Of a DNA stretch of 38,645 bases, positions 30,687 through 38,149 are shown piece after piece (the stretch's first letter is position 1; the number at the start of each line of letters is the position of its first letter). Position numbers and translations under genes: made by a program. This DNA is from Acidobacteriota bacterium (GTDB taxonomy: Bacteria > Acidobacteriota > Terriglobia > 2-12-FULL-54-10). Location: contig JADFGZ010000004.1 in NCBI GenBank assembly GCA_022567475.1, positions 1 to 38,645 of the forward strand, read 5' to 3'. The notes beneath the pieces are model-generated. The model was not told where the DNA came from and did not search any database. It was given only the letters and a program-made list of their open reading frames with translations.

Positions 30687-32654
30687 CTACTGCGACGCCC
30701 TGGCCCTGCGGGCTTCCTCGGGGGTCCCTCGCTTCCACCATGTCGGATTCTCACGGAACCCCACCTGGGGCAGCCCCTGAGCAGAAGCGAATTCAGGCTG
30801 CGTATAGGTGATCTTGCCGCCCATCACCGTCAGCAGCGAGTCGGTCATGGCTATTTCATCCTCCGGCACCGTCAGGTAATCCTGACTCAGCACGGCGAAA
30901 TCGGCATATTTTTTGGGCTCAATGCTCCCCATCAGTTTTTCGCGCAGCACGTATTCCGAACTCCAGCGCGTCAGCATGTACAGTGCCTCGCGGCGGCTGA
31001 CGCGCTGTTGCGGTCCCCACACCTTGCCGATAACGTCCTTCCGGGTTACCGCTACTTCCAAGGAAAGGAAAGGATGGAAGCCGTGCTGGTCCTGATGAAT
31101 GGTCGTCCGCAAGCCGTTGTCGAGCAGCGTCCGCAAGGGCACCACTGCATCTCCGGCCTCCGCCTCGCCAAAGAGTTCCTGATAGGCTCCGACGTCTCCC
31201 CGCTGCCCGGCATAGACGTACTTCGGTCCGCAAGCGAAAATGATGCCAAGCTTTTTGGCCCGCCGGGCATGCTCCCGGGTGATGTACCGGCAGTGGTCGA
31301 TGCCCCATCGCCGCTCGACGATGTCGGGATATTCCTGGCTGAGTTCTTCGACCATATCCAAATACAAATCGACCGCACGGTCTCCGGCGGTGTGCATTGC
31401 CGTGGTACGGAACCCATACTTGGCCGCCGCCCGGAAGGCTTCTTGGAAGTTGTAGTTCGGGTCTTCCAGTGTGCAGATCCCGTTCGGGCCTTGGAACTGA
31501 AAGCGCCACACAGGAAAGTTGAAGGACTCGCGGGGATAGGGTTTACTGACGCAGGCGCCAGCGGAGGCGGGTGCGCCGTCAATCGCCCATCCGGCTGCCA
31601 TCCCGACGAGCCAAAGTGTTTCGTCTCCCGCGCCCCACATGTTGTCGCCCTTCCCGCCTTGCAGGCCGACCAGGCGGCTGAAAGTTGCCTCCACGTTCGG
31701 ATTGAGACTGACGATCTCGGAAGTATAGGCCATCCGGATCGGCATCCTTCCCCGTATGTTCAGCCAGGAGTATGCAGCCAGGTGCCTTGGATTCAGCCTG
31801 GTCGAGACCGTGGTCACGCCCTGGGCGGCTGATTCTTCCATCTCCATTTCGTGGTAAGGAGCAATCTCCTCCGGAGGAACTTGCGGGTAAAAGTCGTATT
31901 GCAGCGCCTCGATGGCCAGACCTTTCAACCGTCCGGTGGGAACGCCCTGGCCGTCACGGCGTACGCCTGCTACGCTGGGATACCGCTCCAGCAGCAGATC
32001 CAGGGCTTTCGTGTTGACCAGACCTTCCTGGGTCCACTCCAGGAACATGGGGTTATTGGGAGCTACCTGATCCAGATCGAACCGGGTTACCGCGCCATTC
32101 TGCAGCTCCACTACGATATCCCCCCCTACGACAGCCGATGGCCCGCTCCCCGGTTCATTCTGTGAGCTGGTATACCCGCCCCGAGGCGAAGTAATGATCC
32201 ACTCCCCGGGCTTCTTTGACAGGGCAAGGGTACGGATTTGTGCCAGAAAGTCGGCCTTGTTGGTCCAGGTGATGCGAGGGTCCGTGGTCCTGCCGGAATG
32301 GTCAATTCGGGTGCCTTCAGGGAAGAAATGTTCGCCGTAAGCATAAATGTGGTAATGCGTATCGATCAGGCCCGGCACGACCGTCCTGCCGCCCAGATCA
32401 ATTTTCCGTGTGCTCGGCCCGGCGTACTCCAAGACCTCATCATTGTTCCCCACGGCCACAAATTTCCCGTCGTAGATGGCGGCTGCCTGGGCAATCGAGA
32501 AATCGTTCGGGTCCGGGCTGTCCGCCGTCAGGATTTTGCCGTTGAAAATCACCATCTCCGCTTCCAATCCGGCAGCACGAGCCCAATGGCCGGTTAGCAA
32601 AAGGACGAATCCAAGAAAAAACATGGAAATAACCTGCTTGTTTGATTTACGCAT
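30687..32654 (-). CDS. second exported amidohydrolase, YtcJ-like (Amidohydro_3)
   Basis: 655 residues. The signal peptide is MFFLGFVLLLTGHWARA. The lead strand is EMVIFNGKILTADSPDPND, the metal motif is His100-x-His102 in PGLIDTHYHIY, further metal-region segments are TAMHTAGDRAVDLYLD and WGIDHCRYI, and the closing motif is SIEPKKYADFAVLSQDYLTV. It is distantly paralogous to 20364-22127 but clearly longer. Metal-dependent hydrolysis of an amide-like bond outside the cytoplasm is expected; the substrate is unknown. ATG 32654 is preferred: it begins the signal peptide, and GGAGG and AGGGA lie upstream. Upstream on the same strand are promoter-like repeat C and, further out, repeats A and D. Confidence 0.9.
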   Translation of the reverse strand: MRKSNKQVISMFFLGFVLLLTGHWARAAGLEAEMVIFNGKILTADSPDPNDFSIAQAAAIYDGKFVAVGNNDEVLEYAGPSTRKIDLGGRTVVPGLIDTHYHIYAYGEHFFPEGTRIDHSGRTTDPRITWTNKADFLAQIRTLALSKKPGEWIITSPRGGYTSSQNEPGSGPSAVVGGDIVVELQNGAVTRFDLDQVAPNNPMFLEWTQEGLVNTKALDLLLERYPSVAGVRRDGQGVPTGRLKGLAIEALQYDFYPQVPPEEIAPYHEMEMEESAAQGVTTVSTRLNPRHLAAYSWLNIRGRMPIRMAYTSEIVSLNPNVEATFSRLVGLQGGKGDNMWGAGDETLWLVGMAAGWAIDGAPASAGACVSKPYPRESFNFPVWRFQFQGPNGICTLEDPNYNFQEAFRAAAKYGFRTTAMHTAGDRAVDLYLDMVEELSQEYPDIVERRWGIDHCRYITREHARRAKKLGIIFACGPKYVYAGQRGDVGAYQELFGEAEAGDAVVPLRTLLDNGLRTTIHQDQHGFHPFLSLEVAVTRKDVIGKVWGPQQRVSRREALYMLTRWSSEYVLREKLMGSIEPKKYADFAVLSQDYLTVPEDEIAMTDSLLTVMGGKITYTQPEFASAQGLPQVGFRENPTWWKRGTPEEARRARASQ

Positions 32655-32705
32655 GATCCCTATTTCCTCCCTCATTAAGATGCCTCAGTGTGCTGTATAC
32701 CTTAC

Positions 32706-32780
32706 CCGGAATATCAATTTTGAGCTTCCTATCACCCAAAAACCTATGCCTCCTGCCCTGTCGTGTCAAGCGCAGATCGC
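32706..32780 (-). promoter_or_regulatory. promoter-like repeat C upstream of the second amidohydrolase
   Basis: Minus strand: GCGATCTGCGC, -35 TTGACA (32769-32764), 17 nt, -10-like TAGGTT (32746-32741), 9 nt, then AGGAAGCTCAAAATTGATAT ending TTCCGG, 51 bp before the ATG. It is highly similar over its whole length to 37863-37936. Confidence 0.7.
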
Positions 32781-32826
32781 CCGGGCTACTTTGGTGTAGT
32801 ATGGCGGTTCAAAAGAAAGATTTATA

Positions 32827-32910
32827 CCCTGGGAAACCGCCATATTGTCGCCCCCGCTTGGATGGAAATATCAGCGAGAGATTACACGAGGAGAGAGGGG
32901 AAAGCAATTG
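32827..32910 (+). repeat. dispersed repeat A
   Basis: Arm CCCTGGGAAACCGCCAT (shared with 35711) and core AGATTACACGAGGAGAGAGG then GGAAAGCAATTGTTGG. On the minus strand: TTGCTT-N17-TAATCT, then after 21 nt a GCGGGG block. Confidence 0.75.
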
Positions 32911-32967
32911 TTGGACGGGGTTTCCTGGGTCTACAGCCGAATGCAGAGTGTGGTTGAGGAGGCAAGT

Positions 32968-33009
32968 CCAGATTACTCCTCAGTAGTTGCTTACTGTTTA
33001 GTAATGGTC
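32968..33009 (+). repeat. dispersed repeat D, copy with inverted repeat
   Basis: CCAGATTACTCCTCA...GTAATGGT, matching 17859-17899. Inside it TTACTGTTTAGTAA (32991-33004) is an inverted repeat with 5-bp arms, which could be an operator half-site pair. Confidence 0.6.
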
Positions 33010-33265
33010 AAAACGCCAAATCGGTAAACACTACCGCGTTACTCAGGGGTAATCCTCGAGGACACCTTCTTGCATTGAGATATTGAGCAGGCCGAGGGTA
33101 CTTCTACGCATAGGGCGTCAAGTAGGCCGGTAATGGAGTGAGGTCTTTGCGCGATTTGACAAGCCTCAGAACAACCGGAAACTCACCCTGAAGTCGGTAC
33201 AAGAAGAGCCGGTCAGGTCAATTTGTTGGTATTTTGGACTCAGGCTGCGATGCGTTTGGGCACAG

Positions 33266-35557
33266 TTAATAATCGAACGAGTAGGTGAACTTGGCCAGGA
33301 GCGTGCGATCGTTGTGTCGCCTCGCTGGATCCGTGGTAAATGGGTCATCGCCGGTGCGTCCCTCGTTATAGATCAGGAAGAAGTCATCCCCCGGTCGGAA
33401 GATGTAATTGAGCCGAAAGTTGAAACCCCAGAAGTTGTCCGCGCTGTTGTACTGGATGGTGGTGCTCGTCAGCCACTGGTTGTTCAGGTTAAAGTTGATG
33501 CGAGTGTTGATTACATGATCCGTGAAGCCACATTTGTTCTGGGTTTTATCCACACACACGGTTCCGGGAAAAGTAGCCTTATTGATTTGGTACCTGATTT
33601 GCGCCGAGAACTGGTCCGTGAGCCGGAGGCGTGGGCTAAAGCTAAAATTGTGCAAAGTCCCGCTTCCCCAATACCCCATATGGTGGGCGTAATTGATGAT
33701 TCGACCGGAGACCCTTTTAGAAGGGTTGGGAGCGTATCGAAATCCATTCCTCCACCAACTGTGGCACCCCGGGGGAATCTCCACCACCCCCTCTCGCAAC
33801 GCAAATGGTTCTTCCAGGCACTCAAAATGGGTGTGGGGGATATACCCGAAATAGCTTCCGTCCTGAAAGAACATCTCGAATCCGCTATGATTCCGCCGAG
33901 TCACTAATTCATTCTGCTGATTCATGGTGTAGTCGTTGCGGAATCGGAAGACAAGCTGCCGGATAATTCGGCCGTCAATGCGTGGCTTCAGCGCGAGTTG
34001 GGACGAGAAAAACCGCACATCTGTTCGGGGAACAAACCCCAGGTCGTCTCGAAACTTTGGATCCACTACGCGCCAGCTTGTTTCCAGATTCAGCGTGTCG
34101 CTATCCCACCGAATGGATCCCGCCGTGACCCAGTCATCGCCGCTATCTCCGGCTGGGCGCGGAAAACTGGACTTCCCGAGAAACCCCCCAACAGAAAAAT
34201 ATCTGAAGAAGACAAAATTAGCGTCTGCCCCGTATACCCGGTTGTAATCATCGATCCCGCTTTGTTCCCGGTTAAGGAAAAATGCCCCGACAGAGGACCG
34301 GCCCAGCACATCCCGTTTAATCCGAGCGACAGAGTAGTTGCTGGCTCGAATGTTCTCCGGTTCAAAACGTTCTGTCTGGACGTTGAGCAGTCCGAGTGTG
34401 AATCCCTGGAGTCTTCCTGTGAGGCGCCCTCCGGCAACGATCGGAACTGGAAGACGCCGGGGCGAAAGGCCGATGCGGCGGCTGTGAAAAAGCTTCATCG
34501 CTGCTGAGCCGCGGTTTTCTCCTTCGGAAATTCCAAACTCGAACACCCCAGCCCCTTCCTGGAAAAACTCCCTTCTCTCGGAAAAAAAGAGTGGAAACCG
34601 GTCCAAATTGACCCTTTGGTTGTCTACATCGGTCTGGGCGAAGTCTGTGTTAGCGGTAAAATCGGCTGTCAGGCTGGGTGTAATAAGCCACTTCAAATCT
34701 TCCACTCCAACGGCAGAAGCGTTGCAATAGTTGTTTGCTGCGTCCGCATCCCTGCACAACTGGCTTTGCAGTCGATTGCTTGTGTGGGAGAACCCACCGA
34801 GGATGTAAGGCTTTACGCGTAATCGTAAGCCCGATTCGATCCCTTCGATTCCAGTCAGATGTCCAGACTGGGAAGCGCTCTCAAGCTGGAATCCCCGGCG
34901 AAAGTTGTTCCATGAGGAAGATTCGTTCTTTCGCCGAATCACCCGCTCCAAGTCCAATCCCCAAACGTGCTCGTTTTCCTCCGTCATGCGCAAACTCTTA
35001 AAGGGGATGGCAAATTCGGCCGACCAGCCCTGCCCGTGAACTCGGGCCGCCACATCCCATCGTTCATCCCAGTTGGCATTGACCGTCCTGCCTTCATCGG
35101 TCACAATCGCGTCATATTGGGTTCCCAACGGGTTGGTGCGAAAAACATAGGTGTTGCGGTGGTCGTGGAAGGTGTCGAGAACTATGGTTATGGTATCGTC
35201 GTTTCCCAGCGAAGAGTCGCGCTGCCGGTCGTTTGCTAGGATCCCTGCCGGGCTGGAGTCGTAACTACGAATCCCAACATACAAAGTCGTAGAAGTGTAG
35301 AGGATACGAAAATCTGTTTTCTCTGTGGAGGGTTGTCCCTCCTGCGGGTCCCTTTGAACGAATCCTAAAGCGACAGAAGCCGCTTGCCACGCTTCCTCAT
35401 TTAGGTTTCCATCCACCGTCGGTGGTGTTTCGGTTCTTACAGCCCGGATCATTTTCCTGCCGTGTGTGCTCTCGCGCCCGTCAATCTGCGCAAAACCTGA
35501 TAACGTAATTCCAAAAATTGAAAACACACACAGGACATATACTTTCGCTTGCGTCAC
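33266..35557 (-). CDS. CBM9/DUF5916 outer-membrane beta-barrel protein
   Basis: 763 residues. The signal peptide is VYVLCVFSIFGITLSGFA followed by QIDG. An N-terminal CBM9-like domain (PPTVDGNLNEEAWQAA, TTLYVGIRSYDSSP, TNPLGTQYDAIVTDEG) precedes the long DUF5916 part, which alternates amphipathic strands (for example SSVGAFFLNREQSG, LLAKFTYSFDY) and ends in an aromatic residue as outer-membrane barrels do. A surface role in binding or uptake of a carbohydrate or other ligand is expected; the ligand is unknown. The GTG at 35557 has AGGGGGA 5 nt upstream and begins the signal peptide; a GTG at 35596 has no ribosome site. Repeat A with promoter-like spacing lies about 200 bp upstream. Confidence 0.88.
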   Translation of the reverse strand: MTQAKVYVLCVFSIFGITLSGFAQIDGRESTHGRKMIRAVRTETPPTVDGNLNEEAWQAASVALGFVQRDPQEGQPSTEKTDFRILYTSTTLYVGIRSYDSSPAGILANDRQRDSSLGNDDTITIVLDTFHDHRNTYVFRTNPLGTQYDAIVTDEGRTVNANWDERWDVAARVHGQGWSAEFAIPFKSLRMTEENEHVWGLDLERVIRRKNESSSWNNFRRGFQLESASQSGHLTGIEGIESGLRLRVKPYILGGFSHTSNRLQSQLCRDADAANNYCNASAVGVEDLKWLITPSLTADFTANTDFAQTDVDNQRVNLDRFPLFFSERREFFQEGAGVFEFGISEGENRGSAAMKLFHSRRIGLSPRRLPVPIVAGGRLTGRLQGFTLGLLNVQTERFEPENIRASNYSVARIKRDVLGRSSVGAFFLNREQSGIDDYNRVYGADANFVFFRYFSVGGFLGKSSFPRPAGDSGDDWVTAGSIRWDSDTLNLETSWRVVDPKFRDDLGFVPRTDVRFFSSQLALKPRIDGRIIRQLVFRFRNDYTMNQQNELVTRRNHSGFEMFFQDGSYFGYIPHTHFECLEEPFALREGVVEIPPGCHSWWRNGFRYAPNPSKRVSGRIINYAHHMGYWGSGTLHNFSFSPRLRLTDQFSAQIRYQINKATFPGTVCVDKTQNKCGFTDHVINTRINFNLNNQWLTSTTIQYNSADNFWGFNFRLNYIFRPGDDFFLIYNEGRTGDDPFTTDPARRHNDRTLLAKFTYSFDY

Positions 35558-35680
35558 GCTATTCCCCCTGCCTCCAATGTAATCTCCTCTCCTCACCCAT
35601 TACCCGGTATCAGCGACGAGCAGGTGCGGCGATTGTCCCTGGCGCGACACACCTCTCCCATACCACCGGCACCGAGCGGT

Positions 35681-35794
35681 GCAAGGACCTCGTAAGCGCC
35701 AATTTGCGTCCCCTGGGAAACCGCCATTCTGATATCCCCGCCAGATTAAATAGATTTGTGAGAGATTACACGAGGGGAGAGGGGAAAGCAATTG
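35681..35794 (+). repeat. dispersed repeat A, longest copy
   Basis: Arm AAGGACCTCGTAAGCGCC (compare 28690), CCCCTGGGAAACCGCCAT (compare 32827), GATATCCCCGCC, and core AGATTACACGAGGGGAGAGG then GGAAAGCAATTGTTGG. Minus strand: TTGCTT-N17-TAATCT-N20-GGCGGGG, reading towards the beta-barrel gene. Confidence 0.75.
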
Positions 35795-35901
35795 TTGGAG
35801 GGGGTAAGCTGTACGGCAGCAGGTGGCGGAATTTCTCAGCGCCGGTGAATGGTTCCTACTCCGGGAAGTTCAAGCGGCGGAGGAGGAGTGAATATGCTCG
35901 G

Positions 35902-35966
35902 CGGGATCGACTGGGGCAAACGGGTGTATACTCCCAACTGCCGGAGAATCAAAAAACTAATTCCGG
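35902..35966 (+). promoter_or_regulatory. promoter-like element B upstream of the alpha/beta hydrolase
   Basis: GATCG, then AAACGGGTG directly before TATACT (35927-35932), 8 nt, CCGGAGAATCAAAAAACTAA, TTCCGG (35961-35966). 64 nt before the ATG at 36031. Nearly identical to 38039-38078 from the -10 onward. Confidence 0.7.
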
Positions 35967-36030
35967 TTGTAAGCTAAGTGGCCAGATAGTCCTGAAGGCA
36001 ATCATTTCGAAGGAGGCTACCGTTACAGTT

Positions 36031-37476
36031 ATGCGAAATCTTCTTTTGACCAAAGAGCTTCGTTTGTTGGGATTGTGGACGGCTTTCTTGTTTGTCGTGC
36101 CGGGCATCCTCGTAGCAGAATGGAATCCACCTTCCATTGTCCCCCGTGAAGAGATCATCCGGACTTCTCAGGCTGTGCTCAGTATGCCGGATATCCCGCT
36201 GAAGGAATGGGAGGACATTATACGTATTCGAGCCCTGGAAATGGATTGGGATGTCGGTGGAATGGTCTTCGAGCCGGAAGACTCGTCCAAAATACCCGTC
36301 GGTCCAGATGGTAAGAAGGTCGGTATCTTCATGATTCACGGCGGCGGGGGCGATCATCGCGGACTCATCCCGCGTGCCCGGCTGGTGGCCAGCAAGTTCG
36401 GCATCAAGGTTGTTACGATGACCTATCCCGGCCAGCTTTATCTCTTGGATCCCAGCAGAAACTGGCCAGGCAGCACGATCCACCCGGATGGGTCGGTGCG
36501 GACCCCGATTTGGACCAAAGATACGTTGATAACCAGGGATCAGTATGAGGTCGTTGAAGACAAATCATTCCCCAAATACGGGACAATGATCCTGGCCTGT
36601 GCCAAAGAAAGCACAGAGTTCTACGACCGAATGTCCAGTTGGCCGGTGGCCTTTGAAGAGACCGGCAAAACTCTCATGGCCAAACATCTGCCGGCCGCCG
36701 AATATTCGATCTATATTAGTGGGCACTCCACAGGCGGACCATTTTCCTTCATGTTTACCCAACGCGTGCCAAACATCGTCGGTGTGGTGGGGATGGAGAA
36801 TACTCCCTTTGGTTACATCATGCGCGTTCAGATGCGGAATGACGGAGATCCCACCGGAAGGACTATCGGAGATTTGCCGTTTCAGTGTCTGAACATTCGA
36901 ACCTGGCGGGATAGGGCTCGTTATGCGGGGTTGGAAGCGTACATGAACGAAGGCCCCGAGGCTCTCTTGCACTTACCTGTACTGATGGAAAATATTCTTG
37001 ACGGCTTCGAACAGGGGCAGCCCTCTCCGAGCATAAAGGCCCAAACTCCGGTCCACTTTGGTAGCACTCATCAGTTGGCTCAGGCCGCACGGGCTGCGGC
37101 CAAGCGGTTAAAGCTCAGTGCGGAGGAAACTCAGAAGCTGATCGATAAATACGTTTTCTATTCCCGAGAACTCTGGGGTAACGGTGTGAAACCGGTGCCC
37201 CCGATCATTTTTGGGATTGCGCTGGCCAGCGGCGATCACACGCCCGAAAGATATAAGGCGGTGACTTTGCCGATGTATGCGGCCATGGATCCTCCACCCA
37301 AGGTCAGTCTAGTCGAATTCAAGGCCGGCACGCATGGCTATTCTAGTCCCGAGCCCGATTTGCCCATGGGAGTTTTGCCAGCCGTGGCAAAACTCTGGTA
37401 TGACGCCATCATGAACGGCTATTACTTGGACTATGCCCTCACCTGGAGGGAAGTCTCCGGTCAATGGGAGCCTTAA
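36031..37476 (+). CDS. exported or membrane-anchored alpha/beta hydrolase
   Basis: 481 residues. An N-terminal hydrophobic segment (LLGLWTAFLFVVPGILVA) acts as signal or anchor. The alpha/beta-hydrolase features are an oxyanion-side loop GIFMIHGGGGDHRG (about 98-111), a nucleophile elbow SGHSTGG with Ser233, and a C-terminal GTHGYSSPEPD that probably holds the catalytic His. It would cleave an ester or amide outside the cytoplasm; the substrate is unknown. ATG 36031 is the only reasonable start; AAGGAGG lies 14 nt upstream, longer than usual. The open frame runs 171 codons further upstream but crosses dispersed repeats and is not protein-like. Convergence with other secreted hydrolases in the window is notable. 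Confidence 0.85.
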   Translation: MRNLLLTKELRLLGLWTAFLFVVPGILVAEWNPPSIVPREEIIRTSQAVLSMPDIPLKEWEDIIRIRALEMDWDVGGMVFEPEDSSKIPVGPDGKKVGIFMIHGGGGDHRGLIPRARLVASKFGIKVVTMTYPGQLYLLDPSRNWPGSTIHPDGSVRTPIWTKDTLITRDQYEVVEDKSFPKYGTMILACAKESTEFYDRMSSWPVAFEETGKTLMAKHLPAAEYSIYISGHSTGGPFSFMFTQRVPNIVGVVGMENTPFGYIMRVQMRNDGDPTGRTIGDLPFQCLNIRTWRDRARYAGLEAYMNEGPEALLHLPVLMENILDGFEQGQPSPSIKAQTPVHFGSTHQLAQAARAAAKRLKLSAEETQKLIDKYVFYSRELWGNGVKPVPPIIFGIALASGDHTPERYKAVTLPMYAAMDPPPKVSLVEFKAGTHGYSSPEPDLPMGVLPAVAKLWYDAIMNGYYLDYALTWREVSGQWEP

Positions 37477-37519
37477 CCGCAGCCAGTAGTGAAGCAGAAA
37501 TCCAATTGTGCCACTGGGA

Positions 37520-37714
37520 CGGTGGTGGTCGCTGCCGCAGAGGAACGGGAACTGGTCGTTGAGGAGCCTACAACAGCGGCTGGTGAAAACCGGCGGCCGT
37601 CTGATCAAGCACGCTCGCTACTACTGGCTGCTGTTGGCAGAGAGCCATCTTACGCGGCGCCTGTTTGGAAGCATGATGCGGCGAATCGAAGCGCTGCCGC
37701 TGCCGGACGGCTAG
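37520..37714 (+). pseudogene. C-terminal remnant of an IS1380-type (DDE group 1) transposase
   Basis: About 65 codons in frame to TAG 37712-37714, containing WSLRSLQQRLVKTGGRLIKH, then ARYYWLLLAE and TRRLFGSMMRRIEALPLP. This is the characteristic C-terminal helix of IS1380/group-1 DDE transposases. The catalytic part is absent: upstream sequence runs straight into the hydrolase 3' end. A degenerate repeat A lies 3 bp beyond the stop. Confidence 0.7.
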
Positions 37715-37716
37715 CG

Positions 37717-37740
37717 AAACAGGAGAGAGGGTAAAATTGG
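37717..37740 (+). repeat. degenerate repeat A core after the transposase remnant
   Basis: GAAACAGGAGAGAGGGTAAA then ATTGG matches the ACGAGGAGAGAGGGGAAAGC...ATTGG core with several changes and a small deletion. The 122 bp that follow (37741-37862) hold nothing recognised. Confidence 0.4.
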
Positions 37741-37862
37741 GTGCTCAGAAGTGGTCGGGCCGGATAAGTGTCAGCGGGGAGACAGGCTGGGCAGGCGAAA
37801 CCCGAACAGCGACTCCGAAGAACAGCCAAAATGTGCCGCACTACCACCTCAAAGAGACCAGA

Positions 37863-37936
37863 GCGATTTGTGCTTGACACATAGGGTAGCAGGCATAGGC
37901 TTTGGGTGAAGGGAAAGCTCAAAACGGATATTCCGG
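37863..37936 (+). promoter_or_regulatory. promoter-like repeat C upstream of the ankyrin gene
   Basis: GCGATTTGTGC, consensus -35 TTGACA (37874-37879), 16 nt, TAGGCT (37896-37901), 9 nt, GGGAAAGCTCAAAACGGATA, TTCCGG. This is the plus-strand counterpart of 32706-32780, with about 85% identity by eye. 213 bp before the ankyrin ATG. Confidence 0.7.
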
Positions 37937-38012
37937 CTCAGTAGTTCTGGAGTGTGGCAAATATAGAACAACCCACTTTGTTTGTTAGAGATAGGGAAGT
38001 GTTAACAACACT

Positions 38013-38078
38013 AGATCGCGGAAGCACCCAACGGGGCGTATACTTGCAACCGCCGGAAGGCCAAAAAACTAATTCCGG
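38013..38078 (+). promoter_or_regulatory. promoter-like element B upstream of the ankyrin gene
   Basis: GATCGCGG...CAACGGGGCG, TATACT (38039-38044), 8 nt, CCGGAA (38053-38058), 14 nt, TTCCGG (38073-38078): the most symmetric copy, 71 nt before the ATG. The gene therefore has two tandem copies of the shared architecture (this and 37863-37936). Confidence 0.7.
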
Positions 38079-38149
38079 TTTAAGTCTGATGGAGCGCAAT
38101 GTCGGGTAGGCGGGGTGGAAGCCGCTTATGTTTGGTCGAGGAGGCATCA

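Larger units (their letters stand above)
32655..33265. other. 611-bp spacer packed with dispersed repeats
   Basis: In order: repeat C (32706-32780), repeat A with its CCCTGGGAAACCGCCAT arm (32827-32910) and repeat D (32968-33009). No gene is seen in it. The last 250 bp up to the beta-barrel gene stop hold nothing recognised. Confidence 0.55.

Noticed and set aside
24723-35794. CRISPR array from the recurring 30-bp repeat A
   Set aside because: Copies are kilobases apart with genes between them, not regularly spaced, and no cas genes are present.
35518-36030. 171-codon N-terminal extension of the alpha/beta hydrolase
   Set aside because: Runs through repeats A and B and has no protein-like composition; the signal segment starts at 36031.
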